A DNA stretch of 64,000 nt from NCBI GenBank assembly GCA_902806575.1, contig CADCXD010000011.1:806001-870000 (forward strand). The letters run 5' to 3'. Below, piece after piece: positions 1 to 11,694 of the stretch; within the stretch, counting starts at the first letter, position 1; each line of letters starts with the position of its first letter. The DNA is from Jackrogersella multiformis (Eukaryota; Ascomycota; Sordariomycetes; Xylariales; Hypoxylaceae). Made by a program: the position numbers and the translations under genes. Under the pieces are notes generated by a model, which was not told the DNA's origin, did no database searches, and was given only the letters and a program-made list of their open reading frames with translations.

Positions 1-90
1 TATAATAAATATCAATTTCATCTTATCCTATAATCGGCTCTTAGAAAACCCGTTTCAGCTTGTAAGCACAATTATAATTCTACCCAGACC

Positions 91-2127
91 ATGGTTGGTT
101 CAAGCCGCCTTGAAAACCTCCCAGATGAGATCTTCCTACATATCCTATCCTGTGAGTCCCGTCGCTGTAGATCTGCTTCACTTGTCGAGGGCGGAAACTT
201 CCGCTGACCATGATTTCGTAAACATTAGTCTTAGAAGCGCGCGACGTTGTTATCCTCCAAAGCCTTTCGAAACATTTCTCCGGACTATGCCGAGATGGCA
301 ATTTCTGGCGCAATAAATGCCTCTCCGCCTCTGCTGTTCGCGAACGTATTCAACTCTACCGATGGGGATCGGATTGGGTTGACGAAGACGGCGCGACATT
401 GAGCGGCGCGCCCACAACTCTGGGACAAGGGAGTCAGATAGAAGATCAAAACGAAGTACATTGGAGTCGACTCGAGAGCCTCTCCCAGCTGTCTTCTCAG
501 AGGAGGAAGCGAGAGCAGATCCGCATCGCTGCGAATTGGGACCCGACATTTCCTACCGAAAACGCGAACTGGTATAACGAATATATTCAGAGATATGGTC
601 CCGTTGCCGTCAGTTGGTTTGAGCAGCCCAAAATTCAACATGGCCCCGTAAGAAACCAAATAGATGTTAGTGGAGCTGCCCTATACTGTCCCTCACCAAG
701 CAGAAATGAGCTTTTCGCGGTGTCACCACTCGAGGATGGTTCGGTCTATTTATGGGACGTAAAGGGCACTCGATGTAGAAAGGGCTCAATTCTATTGAAA
801 TCTAGCCCTGGAATTTTGTGCGGTGATGGCCCGGGTGCTGACCTTTCAAGACGCTCGAAGATGATCAACACAGGGGTAACTGAATGTGTGAGTGTTGATA
901 GCCAGAAACATCTGGCTTTCTTTGCTGTCCAGAGCCGTATGTTTCTCCTCCATCAGTGCTTATATGGCCGTGGCTGACTCGTATTAAGGTCTCATCGAGG
1001 TCGACCTCGAAACGCTACAAGTCGTGGGGAACCACCCGTTCGAATGGTCGATTACTACGCTCTCCGCAGCTGATCCCGGAGTCCCTTTGACGGTCGGCAC
1101 GATTCACGGTCTACACTTGCATGATTTTAGAGCGAGATCTAAACATCGGGATGAATACCAAATGCGTTTAGATGCTGTTAGGAGGAATGGTCGTCGAGAT
1201 TTTTCCCACGTTCTGGACCCAAGGCCTCTGGACCCATATGCTTCTCTTGCTCAGTCTGGTCCGCAGAGTATTCTCCATCTCGAACGCTCTGGTGACGGTA
1301 GTCAATTATCAGACGACATTTTCGTAGCTGGCCGGTTCTCTAATATATTACACTACGACCGGCGCATGTTCCCGGCAATCAGGGGGTCAATTCACTCGGG
1401 CGCAAAACTCTGCGGCCTGACGTCGCTCCCCTACCCTTTCTCCAGCCTCAACAGCGATCTACGCCGACGCTTCCAACTTTCCGAGGAACAAGTAGAGAAG
1501 ACTAAGAGCGTGACCGGTGGTAGAACTTTGATAGCGTGTGGTGAATACAATACCAAGGGATCACTGGAGTTGTACGGTCTTTCTTCCAGTTCTGATAACA
1601 TGCCGCAGTCCCGGGTCATCCAGGAATCTACCATGAAGAATCGACAGGCGGCTTCGCAGTCGAAACTCCTCTCCGTCATCAACCACGGCACTCGAATCGT
1701 CTTTTCCGATGGACAAGGGTACATAAAGTGGGTCGAGAGGGACGGGTTTACGGAGGTGCGCCGTCATAAGATTGGCAAATCCGAAAGAATAATCCATCGC
1801 TCACTATTCGGGTCGATGCCCGGGTCGGATGACATCGCGAGAAAAATCCTCTCTACACGAACGGCCGGACAGGATGGCGAGGTTCGGGTCAACGACGACG
1901 ATATCTTGTTCTGGACGGGAGAAAAGTTGGGACTGCTCAGCTTCTCGTCTAAGCCTGGGTTTTCTCCGGAAGATTTCGAGGAGAATCCTAGGACGCCTGA
2001 AGAGATCGCCGTAGAAGAGGAGGAGCAGATGTACGGCGAGAGAATGAGGCTAGCCTTGGAGCGACAGGCGATAGATGTCCGGTTTGTGCAGAACCTTGGA
2101 GCCGGAAACATCCACAGCGGAATCTAA
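91..2127 (+). CDS. F-box protein with WD-like beta-propeller region
   Basis: Three exons: 91..151, 229..936 and 989..2127, giving 635 residues. The introns (152-228, GTGAGT...ATTAG; 937-988, GTATGT...TTAAG) are needed to keep the frame open. Residues about 7-50 form a clear F-box: LENLPDEIFLHILSFL, then a second half reading through SLSKHFSGLCRDGNFW. The middle holds a WD-repeat-like strand (DGSVYLWDVKG), and the C-terminal part is acidic (EEIAVEEEEQ). F-box proteins bind Skp1 and present substrates to SCF ubiquitin ligases, and the propeller would be the substrate side. Substrate unknown. The start ATG at 91 is fixed by the F-box beginning right after it. The family call is firm; the exact number of propeller blades was not determined. 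Confidence 0.85.
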
Positions 2128-4526
2128 AATCCCAAATCCTGGCACATGATTTGTTTCTGCATCTAGTATGCCTTTCCCTGCCCGTTCAACCATGTCGAGT
2201 AAGAAATGGGAGGACTCGACCACGACCACGTCACGTCTAATAAATGGGCAGACTGGCAGATTTTGATTATGAAAACTCCTTACCAGAGGTCAAATAATGA
2301 TCTCACTGCGTAGGCTGAATGAGAAGGGATCGGCAGACTCGGAAGTTGGACAAGAATGAAACATTGGAAGTTGAGGCGGGATGCGTTATCTTATCACAAC
2401 ATTTTATGCATCATTGGCTATCCAAAGTCTCGGAGGCAAAAAGTGGTGTCCCTGCGAAATGCAGGTGGACCGTTGGCGTAGGACCACCCAGGTGGACGTC
2501 AGTCAGTCTCACTACACTACGCTAAGCAGACTAGTTAGTGTAGTATAGTGTGTGAGCAAGATGGGGGTTTTGAGCGAGGGGGGTCTTTCTAGACTTGTTA
2601 CAGCGATCAACGATCCATAACATTGCGTTTACTATATCCTATTTTATTTCTCCATATTCTTTTTTTATCTTCCTTTTTTCCTCTTGTTCTAATTATGTGT
2701 GTTGACCATCACTTTTTCCCTCCCCTTCTCCAAACCTTACCCACCCCTTCCTAGCCTCCAGGTTCCCGTATGAGGGGTTTTTGTTATTTTGCAAGTAAAA
2801 TGTCTCGAAGGAACAGAAAAAAATGGAATCGTGTGTTGTCGTTAGCCTCAACAAAATGCAAAATACCTAGCTGCTAGGCCGGTATCAGAGCTATTGATTG
2901 ACGCATCAAGCCAACTTAAAAAAACATGAGGCAGCAAATCACAGGTTGGGTTCCACCAGATGAACCCGATTACAGCCAATGGAGATTGTTCCAAATTAGG
3001 ACTAAGACAGGGGTCGAGGAGGTATTCCAGTTCTGGTTTCCGACCCACTCCTGCCAAAGACCAAAGACTTTTCTCAGGGAAAGAATTAATGCCAGCAATC
3101 CCGTCGCACGAATCATATCCAATCGTTTTCCCCTTCGCCTTCTTCGCCTTCACTCTTTTCATCATCCATGTGCCTCAGCCAAGTCGCATCTCCCGGAGTC
3201 GCTCAGCATTGACGCAGAATTGCCACTTGCGCTGCAGTAGATTGCAGCAATACAGCAATACAGCAGTACAGCATAAACTACAAAGTACCACAATGTACTA
3301 CAGAGTTCTAGACTACCATCGAGTTGTTGTCCTTTTCCCTTTTCCCTCATATGTAAGTGCGTATGTTTGTTTAGTAGTATTTACCAAACATATTTTTTCC
3401 AGGCAGATAGGCAACGTAATGCCGAGAACCACGGTTCGTGTTGCTTACTTGCTGCGTTGTCAAAATTGAGACGACGGATTCCAGCAAGCAACTTCCGTGT
3501 ACCTTTCGTCCTACTCTCTTGACTGTCTAGGTACCGTCCTGAATCTCGAACCACACGCCTCTTTGTCTAGGTGTTGGTGTACCAGACTTCGAACTCGGCT
3601 CTAAGGCCCACGATGAGTAAAGAATGGTAGCAAGGTAGGTAGGCAAGTCAAAGCAAGAAAGTCAAGTAGGTAAAGCCGGCCGGTTACGCCACTGCACTAC
3701 TGCAATCCGTCTTCGAAGCTCGCATGTAAGCATTGCATTCCTGCATTGCGGGCTCTGCCGGTTCTCCGTCGTATTGTTTTTTTCTTTTCACCGCTCTCTC
3801 TTCGTCCCAAGACTCGTTTCGGGTCTACACTATTCATGTACCAGCCATCTATGGAATCTATGGATCTGCTCTACTGGAATTTTCCTATCCCGCACGTTCT
3901 GTCATCGAACTTAGACAAGCAATTCCATCCCTTGCCTTTCTCCACTATTACGTCCGACCCTCAACGCTGCGGAGGGAGGGCAGATCGAGAAAAAGGAAGG
4001 AAAGGACGGAAGCTGTTGCGAGGGAGCACTTCAGTCTCAAATTTGTCAGCCAGAAGCCAAGGTCTATTCCCGTCCAAGCAGGTCCTTGGTTGTATACACT
4101 CCCAAGAACCCAGAAGTGGATTATCTGGCGTTGCCTTGTCCGCCGGCTGCAACCTTTAAGACCTCCACATATCACTGCTGTCCTGCCCGTCACAGGCCCA
4201 ACCCAGCAGCCTGTCTGGAGAGTGAGGCTAACGCCAGCTTAGCCGCTGCGTGTGTTAATCAAGACCAATCCAACGCCGTTTCTCCAAAAGGGATCCTGCG
4301 CGTCCATTGATTGTCGTGGCGTCCCTGCAGTCGAGAGTTTAGTTCAGCTCCTTCTTACTATATGGGTTCTGGGACGAGGAATCCGAGAGAACTTCGGTGA
4401 TGATTCGTAAATCCTCATTTTGACAACAAAGACCGAGTCATATTTCTCTCCTACGACCTCTGGCGTGGTACCACGTTCTGGCCTGGCTGTCTCAACATTG
4501 ATCGAGGACCTGCTCAAGCATGTCAA
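2128..4526. other. Long intergenic region, no convincing gene
   Basis: About 2.4 kb between the F-box gene and the metalloprotease gene. It holds a pyrimidine-rich stretch around 2620-2760 and a short CAGCAATA/CAGTACAG tandem run near 3243-3272. A GTAGG/CAAGTCAAAG repeat patch lies near 3640-3675. Open frames of up to 169 codons occur at 2960-3469 and 3733-4242 but overlap one another in other frames and look like chance. It probably contains the promoter and 5' leader of the downstream gene. Confidence 0.5.
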
Positions 4527-5624
4527 ATGGCCAGCTGGTACGTCGGAGGGACGGAGATGTCGCGCTCCTCAAGCGACTCATCTCTTCCTGACGGCTCATA
4601 TCGACAGCATCGTCGCTACATCGACAACAAGAAACGTCGCCCTAGCTATTCTGAACTCTCTACTCTCCCGGACGACTTCAAAATGTTTCAACCGTTTAAA
4701 CGTCATCGGTTCGTCGACCACCATGACGCCTTCGAAGGCATGGATTTCGAGCAGACCTTAGCTCGGCCTGCTTTCTTTATCATCAAGGAAGTAAATTCCA
4801 GGCCCGGTTCTTCCGGATTCGACCCGATCATGGTTGAAAATTCATTCGCAACTCGTCATTACGCCGAGACCACGACGCGGCCTGGTGTGCCCTTCGAGCA
4901 TCTGAGAGTGCGGCGTCCGTCGGATACGTCGGATATGAATCACATAACGCACACGAAAGACAAGGATCACGATGAAGCGGCCAAACTGGTCAAGGCCGAT
5001 CTAGCGGATCCTCGTCGAAGGAGCAGGCTCTCCCAGCATGAGAGGATTTTGAGGAGCCTCATCTGCCCTAAATCACCCGAAGCAGAGTTTGACATAGACG
5101 ACGTTGCTCTGCAAGGCATATTCTACGCTGTGAACGAGATATTCTTCCGTGGCAGACTAAAGGGGCGCGTCGCCTGGTCCTGGGTCGACCTACCAAGCTG
5201 CCTCATCGGCACCACGGCACTAAGGAAGTCGCCTCTCACTGCCGGCTACGAAACACTGATATTCCTATCGCGGCGGATCCTGAAGGACAAGAAATACAAC
5301 AGGCGCCTGCTCATATCGACATTTATTCACGAACTTATTCACAGTTACCTCTTCGTCCTCTGCGGATTCCAATCGAGAGAATGCGGCGGCCACACCAACG
5401 GATTCAAACTTATTGCCGAACTCATCGACGAGTGGGCCGGCCCGGATCTCCTCTACCTATGCAACATGGAGGCCGAGCTAAGTGACTTCGAGACGAAGGC
5501 TACGATCCTGCCGAAGGATCCGATTTTTGACGGCTGGAGCGTGCCGTGGTCGCACGACCCAGTCGCCGGGGACTACATCTTGTTGAATCGTCCCCAATGC
5601 AGGTTGAGGCCTGCAATACGTTGA
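4527..5624 (+). CDS. SprT-like zinc metalloprotease domain protein
   Basis: Single exon, 365 residues. The first 160 residues are basic, Ser-rich and probably disordered. From about residue 185 a SprT-like fold follows. HELIH at 268-272 is the zinc-binding HExxH motif with catalytic E269, and GGH at 287-289 supplies the likely third histidine. SprT/Spartan-type proteases (yeast Wss1, animal SPRTN) cleave DNA-protein crosslinks, but many fungal SprT-like proteins are uncharacterised and I see no clear SHP or ubiquitin-binding motif, so the substrate is open. ATG at 4527 is followed by another in-frame ATG at 4557, and either could be the start. An additional upstream exon cannot be excluded. 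Confidence 0.75.
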   Translation: MASWYVGGTEMSRSSSDSSLPDGSYRQHRRYIDNKKRRPSYSELSTLPDDFKMFQPFKRHRFVDHHDAFEGMDFEQTLARPAFFIIKEVNSRPGSSGFDPIMVENSFATRHYAETTTRPGVPFEHLRVRRPSDTSDMNHITHTKDKDHDEAAKLVKADLADPRRRSRLSQHERILRSLICPKSPEAEFDIDDVALQGIFYAVNEIFFRGRLKGRVAWSWVDLPSCLIGTTALRKSPLTAGYETLIFLSRRILKDKKYNRRLLISTFIHELIHSYLFVLCGFQSRECGGHTNGFKLIAELIDEWAGPDLLYLCNMEAELSDFETKATILPKDPIFDGWSVPWSHDPVAGDYILLNRPQCRLRPAIR

Positions 5625-6120
5625 CTGGACCGGGAAATACTATGACACGAAGGAGGATCCGAGCCTCCGGTCGTGTCTCATTCGACGCTCTGCGCCCAGA
5701 AGCAGCCCAACGTTACCCCGCATAGGGCTAGACTTTTTCTTTCGTTACTTTTCCTTTGTTGTATACAGGCATGGCGACGGCGTATCGTTATATACCCTAC
5801 CTAGATTTGGATGACTTTACCGGGCTTCGTGATACGTCAAGATGATTATTATATCTAGATTAGCATAGCATATGAACTTGGTGTTGGAAATAGCGTACAT
5901 CTGGGGGGTTTTTTGGGATGTTTCCCTTATCTCTACATTATTATTCTATGTCCCTTTACGCGTCATGGCCATTGCATTTCGGAGGGGGGGAAAGGGAGGA
6001 TACATTAGGCACTTCATGTTAATATTGCTGATTCTTTGGATCGAGTACATACTAAGGTGGTAGTTTTTCCATTCAGCTCTACTTTTACATAGGACATACC
6101 GACGTCTCGGTTTATTACCA

Positions 6121-6147
6121 TATACATATATACATATATATACATAC
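6121..6147. repeat. TATACA-type microsatellite
   Basis: Alternating TATACA/TATATA units directly visible downstream of the metalloprotease gene. Confidence 0.7.
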
Positions 6148-8944
6148 TTATTTAACTTGATACCTGATCCGAATCACTATTGACACCTTATTCATACCTT
6201 GGCAGCTTGGATTTTAACCCCGCGCTGAGAAGTGCCCGAATATGACCCCCCATCTTGATACCTTACCGCCGAGAGCCTAGCGCATTGTCATCACCGAGCG
6301 ACCGCGTAAGGTACGAAGCCGAAGCTAGTCCGTGCATGGGGGTTATACTAGATTAGCGACCCGACAATTTCGATCCCGCGGCCTACTTTGTGGCTGCAGG
6401 ATCGGTATCTCGTGCCTTACCGCCTCACGAGCCTTGGGTTTGGCCTTACATAGGAGCCCGAGGTACCGAAGTAGATGCACCTACGTACATCCGGGAACAG
6501 AATGGCAGGTTATTAAATGGGATTGGTCCGCTCCCCAGAACCAATCAGTTGGGATAGCCCTGAAATGCGCTTAACAAAGAACCATGGAGTATATTAATAT
6601 ATTCAGATATGTCTCACTTCTGTCTCTTTATCTTGCAACATCAATATTTAATATCTCACCAATGTTTATGATCTATTGATGGTACAACGTATGTATCTAA
6701 CATACGATCGATTTATCATGGCCAGTTGCGATTCATCACACCGTAATTTTCACATGGGATCGTTTTAGTCTCTTCTTCACGAACCTAGCAGCTCTCTCCC
6801 CCCTGACCTAATAGCGGCCGCTAGGTGAAGCCTGCCAGCCTGCCAACACTAACGCTAGAACGAGCTAATAGCCAACATTCCATCTACGTTCTTTATACCT
6901 AGCAGCCTAGCTGGTGTAAGTATCTATAGGCTACCCAAGCACGACGCTAGATCTCGCTGTGTTTATTATTCGCAGCCCCGAACGACGATCACAATCTCCT
7001 CATTCGACAGCTCTCGCATGCGCCGCGTGCCGCATCTAACCTCGCGCTTTCCCATATACCTATCGCAGTAGAGTTCGGATCCAAAGCTCTCAAAACGGCA
7101 ATTTCCTGTTCTGGCTCGCGGCTAGCCCGGGAGCGTGCTAGCTCCTTCCGGCCCGGGGGTCCCGGGCTCACCGGTCTTCCTCCGCTAGGAGCTAGGCCGG
7201 TGATCGACAGACCCGCTCGGAGCTAGGAACCGGATGGCGTTTTAGATGATGCGTCGCGAGAGGTGGTTGGCTACCTGCTGGCTGGTAAGTGGCAGGCTTA
7301 AATAGCTCGCCTTGGGGCAGGTCCTACATACGTAGCTAGTATGCAGCCATACCACGGTCAATGCGAACGTGCATGTTGGCACACCGCGCTCTGCTAGTAT
7401 AGCTGGCGAGTGGTTAGGAAGCATGGAGGTCGTATACATATGTAGGTCGAAACGAGGCTATCTGGGTGACCGCTCGGTCAACTGCAGGACCTACTAGGTA
7501 TATGCTTTGACCCTTTGCGAGTGACACCCCTAACTACGCCGGGGTAGTATCCCGCCGGAGTATTGTTATGACGCAATATGTTCTCTTCGCTCTGGTGGCC
7601 GTGGAGGGTCGGATAGTTTACGAACGATACTACTTACTTACTACCCCTAATTCCTCTACTACATACGTGTAGAGCCTGTCAGCCTGGGCAGCTTTTAGTT
7701 GCTAAGAGAAATGCTAGTGCTGTCGCGCGAGCCACTATGGTGGAAAGAAACGATAGTTTGAACAGGGCGGCTTTTGTTGAAGTATTGGATATACGCTACC
7801 GCATTCGAACATTGATAGCTATCTTATACCAGATGCTCTCAGAGAAGATAGATAGTTAATGACGGCGGATCCCAAAGACTTGAGATCTTATTAAAACAGC
7901 TTTAACCTTGGCTGTTTCAGTTTTCCAGGTGGAAGGAAGTATTGGCCGTAATCGTGAAATCGCCGATGCTACAATACCAGGGGACAAATAGTGGGGAGTA
8001 GTAGGAGGGCCTTAGGGTATCCTTTTAGATATCGAGGATATACTAGGTATGTAAGAGGCTTTACCTCCTTTACCTAGACCCGGGAGAGCTTGGGGGTTAT
8101 ATTACGGTAGTCTCCATCTACTATATTCCATGCTACTATAAACCCTGACTGACTACCTACGTAGGCAGTCTTTCACTTTGTTTCTACCTTATTATAACAC
8201 ACAAGTAACCAGGGATTCAAGCTATACTACAGATTAGATTGACTATAAAATTACATACAGGAGCTTGGAATTTAAGTTCATGAGTAATATCCCAAGTCGC
8301 AAAGCAGGAACACTTGATTTGTTGGGTGTTTAGCTGGAATGATGTTGGTACTAATTATGATTGTGAGAATTGGCTCCAGTGAGACAACAATTATACCTCC
8401 CTGGGTTAGATGACTAGATGGTTCATGACAAACAATGTTAATAAGCTAATATATAAACGCGTAGATCCGCCAGATGGCCTGAGTAGGTGGTTCAATACCT
8501 TTCCTTAATTACCTTAACCTAAAGTATTCCTAAGATGTTCTCATAAATTCTCCTTAGACTTGGTAAAAGTCTTGATTTTAAGTCACATAACAGATGTCAA
8601 TATGTGCTAAGGAGAGTGAGTAGTAGAAATCTCCTGTTGCTTTAAATATATATATTTACAACTTTTACAAGCTATTAACTTACGCCATATCCCCGAAAGT
8701 AGGACGCCAAAGATGAAGACAACATCCGAGGAATGAGCGCAGTCGTTCGAGGCATTTCAGATTAGAATACCACAATTAGCAAATAACTACGTATAACTGT
8801 CACAAAAAGCATATACAACAACGATGGTATCTCCGAGATCAAAGTCATCGCGTCACAAAAGAAATATTGGTATAAGTCCATAAAATTAGCGGCAATCCGG
8901 CCGCAGTTTAATGCTTAGAAAGTGTCCAAGATGCCGCTTCACGC

Positions 8945-8961
8945 GATGATGATGATGATGA
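8945..8961. repeat. GAT trinucleotide run
   Basis: Five consecutive GAT units in a non-coding stretch. Confidence 0.8.
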
Positions 8962-9520
8962 TTGTGTTTACGTCCGGAGGACGTGAAGACTATCTAGGTA
9001 AATAATCTACACATCAGGCATAGCCATATATGCACGGGACGTCCAGGATACCCTCTTGCAGAGAGGTAGAGCTCGTGTAAAACAGTTTATAGTGGTGCCA
9101 GGAGTTCATAGAAAGGGATGATCGATTAAGGTGAAAGAGCGAAGCTCTCGAGCTATGGAAAGGTATATATAAGCACGCTCAGCTGACTAAAGGGTGCACG
9201 TGCCAACCACGTGCCACACATACAAACCGTGACAGCTAGAGTATCGTTTGATATAAAAAATCTACCGCTGTTCCTGCCCTAAAGGCATTACTATAGTTAT
9301 TAACGGAGGCGCCAACTACTTGACCTTCATTAGGAGAAAAACCCTAAGCATACCTTCTTTATAGCAATTCCGTATCACCATCCTTAACGCCCTAGTATGC
9401 TTAAAAGAAAAACCTAAGTCGGACCTGGTTAAATTACCTACCTAGGTAATGATGCGATCCTTGTAGGGGCCCATGCATAGATAGAGAGATGTACTTTGTA
9501 CTTTAGATAGATAGATAAGA

Positions 9521-9542
9521 TAAGGACCTTTTGGTCCTTATC
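9521..9542. repeat. Perfect 9-bp inverted repeat
   Basis: ATAAGGACC and its exact complement are separated by 4 bp, next to a GATA run. It lies in the presumed 3' part of the SINE-like element. Confidence 0.7.
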
Positions 9543-9622
9543 CCGTTTCTTGCCTGTTCTAAAAGAACGAAGAAATCATCAATCTTACATGTCACACATA
9601 CCCCATAAGGTCCGTACCAGTT

Positions 9623-9714
9623 AACTACGGTGGGATTCGAACCTACTTGCATTACGTATCTTAAGCACGGACCAACGCACGGCCAGGCGCTTTAACCACT
9701 GCGCCACGTGGGAG
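9623..9714 (-). pseudogene. tRNA-like sequence, degenerate tRNA or SINE head
   Basis: Read on the minus strand. A good A box (TGGCGCAGTGGTTAAAGCGC) with a perfect 4-bp D stem is followed by a good B box (GGTTCGAATCC). The acceptor stem pairs at only about 4 of 7 positions and the variable region is too long (about 22 nt), so a working tRNA is unlikely. Downstream on the same strand come about 100 bp of body, a perfect 9-bp inverted repeat (ATAAGGACC...GGTCCTTAT, 9521-9542) and a TATC simple-repeat tail (about 9503-9525). This arrangement is that of a tRNA-derived SINE. No target duplication was found. Confidence 0.55.
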
Positions 9715-10302
9715 CCGCTTCACGTGAGCGTCACGGTGATGCACTAATATAAGTGAGTGAAGCGAGACCTGGTCCTCATTTTAGCGACAGGAAATCTAAA
9801 CGATTATGTAGAGAAGTACTCTTCGTCGATGAAGATTCAACTACCGGACTCTAACTGGCTGGAAGCAATTCGATAATCTCTTGCTTTAAGCTGTGGCAAG
9901 TTACTACGCAAATACGAGGCAGATGATACCTGGCCTCAGAGTGCAAAAGCTGGGAGGTCACTATGGTATGTTGGCCTTCGATTCACTGTAAAAAAGTTAA
10001 TTCTATTAAAAGAGAATGAAGAATTCAAGTTGAAAGCTGAGACAGAGGTTGAGAACCCATAACCTATCAAAGGACCTAAATAATAAACTACCTGCGTATT
10101 AATGATATGAACGAGCTGAGAAAGGTGTTATCACGAAATCAAGCCAGATTATATAAATTATAGACACGATATTTATGAGCATCTAATTATTAACATAGTA
10201 TTGCAAACTTACCTAATTTAAGGGGCATTCAAATAAGGCGCTCTATGGGTTAGTTGCTAGCACCTACCTACATAGGTACCTATTGTATACTATGAGCTTG
10301 GT

Positions 10303-11694
10303 TTAAGAAATGTTAGCATCTAGAATATACGCGGAAACAATATTCTTCAGTGTAGCATCAGACTCGAGTCCATCTCCTTGTCCAGCAGCGCCATAGTCTG
10401 CCCCAGTCTTGGTGAAAACATTATTGTTGATCATCGTCATAAACTCATCTAAACGAGGTCTGTTGAGAGGGTCGACTGCAAGGCATCTCTGGACTAGTAG
10501 TCGAAGATCGGGGTCGAGGCTAGGATGGATATTTGGATTCAATACCCACGCGCGAGCTTGAGTAGGGAAGCCGAACTCCTGCCGACCGATAATTCGTCCC
10601 ATAGTCTGTGTTTTCTTAGTTAGTCGAACTTTTGTGGTATAAAAGGGGAGGGGAACTTACAAGCCCAATGTCTAATATGTTTTTGTCAGTACCTTGGTTT
10701 CGTCTTCCGTACGCTTGTCGGCTATAATTAATGTTAGTAATGGTGTACATGATCGGTAGTTAGGGGTACTTACTATTTTGCCAACTCCAGCGCTCCATCA
10801 TGTCTAGTGAAGAAGAAGTCATTCAGGGGAGCGGGATCTTCCCCAACCGGGAACTCTCTCGATTCCCCGAAGTCAATCAGCTTCAGCGGTGGTACAAAAG
10901 AGTGCTCATGAAGGTATACATTACCGCCTTTAGATATAACCCGAGTCGATTCTAGCAGGCCGAATACGACTAGTGATAGTTAGCTATTGAACCAATACAA
11001 ACAGAATCTGCCAGTTAACACCAATCATGAGACTTACCGTTGTCACCATGCAGATCATTATGTGCGAGCCTTGATGGGCCACCTTCCCGGGGCTCCTCCA
11101 GCTCAATGTGTGGCCCCGGAGGAGGCCAAGCCAACCCAATACATCCTCGTACCACTATAAACAAGTTAGAATACGCTCTTAAATGTGGGGGTTGGTTTGG
11201 TTCTTACGGCAAAGGAAGATAGCCCAAAACAACCGGTTTGGTAGGATTTGGCCTGCTGTTCTCGTCCTCTCCTGAAACTCACGTAGAGTACCATGGGCCA
11301 AGTACTCCACCATGAAGTAAGGAACATTAAGGGGCGCAAGAGGATTGTTGCTAATATAAACGAGGTCACTTGCGTGTGCTGCATATTGAAGTACATTGAG
11401 CCACCTTCGCTCGTTTTCGACCGAATTTTTAGCCCTAGTAGTCCCTGCTTTGACGACGAATCTCCGCTCTTCACCATTTTCCATCTCTTCCGTGACAAGC
11501 ATTGCCGTACCGTTGTTGACACCACTTAAGAGCTTCACGTGTTTAAACCGCGAGTCTTGGCCGAAGTAATTCTTAATCTTATTGGTGACGGAATGGACAC
11601 TGTTAGTCGAATCTAACGATTGTGCTGGCGTGTTCCAAATATCTCCCCCAAAGTCACCCGCAGGCGGGCCCCAAGCACCTCCCCAAGGATTCAT
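10303..11694 (-). CDS. Protein kinase (Ser/Thr-type fold), five exons
   Basis: Exons on the minus strand: 11694..11208, 11154..11038, 10969..10774, 10721..10661 and 10605..10303, giving 387 residues. All four introns are 51-68 bp GT-AG. Kinase landmarks appear in the right order across exons: VVK with K82 as the ATP-anchoring lysine, HNDLHGDN at 194-201 as the catalytic loop with D196 and N201, DFG at 234-236, and a C-lobe RCL...RPRL stretch. The catalytic loop has His where Lys is usual in Ser/Thr kinases (DLH, not DLK), as in some divergent fungal kinases. The N-terminus (MNPWGGAWGPPAGDFGG) is Gly/Pro/Trp-rich. It sits alone in a gene-poor region, which suggests an accessory gene. Biological role unknown. 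Confidence 0.8.

Larger units (their letters stand above)
5625..10302. other. Gene-poor region with scattered simple repeats
   Basis: About 4.7 kb with stops in all frames and only short chance ORFs. It carries a (TA/CA) microsatellite at 6121-6147, a GC-rich patch near 7100-7230, a GAT run at 8945-8961 and several TACCTACC/GGTAGG palindromes. The tRNA-like element at 9623-9714 is listed separately. No recognisable coding relic was found. Confidence 0.5.

Noticed and set aside
2960..3469. 169-codon open frame on the + strand
   Set aside because: Overlaps another frame, no domain, begins in a non-coding-like region with tandem repeats; looks like chance.
3733..4242. Two overlapping frames of 169 and 137 codons
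   Set aside because: They occupy different frames of the same DNA and show no family pattern; probably 5' leader of the SprT-like gene.
5872..6063. 63-codon hydrophobic ORF
   Set aside because: Short, in the 3' region of the metalloprotease gene, with no supporting signal.
9623..9714. Functional tRNA gene
   Set aside because: Acceptor stem mispairs and the variable arm is too long; kept as tRNA-like or SINE only.
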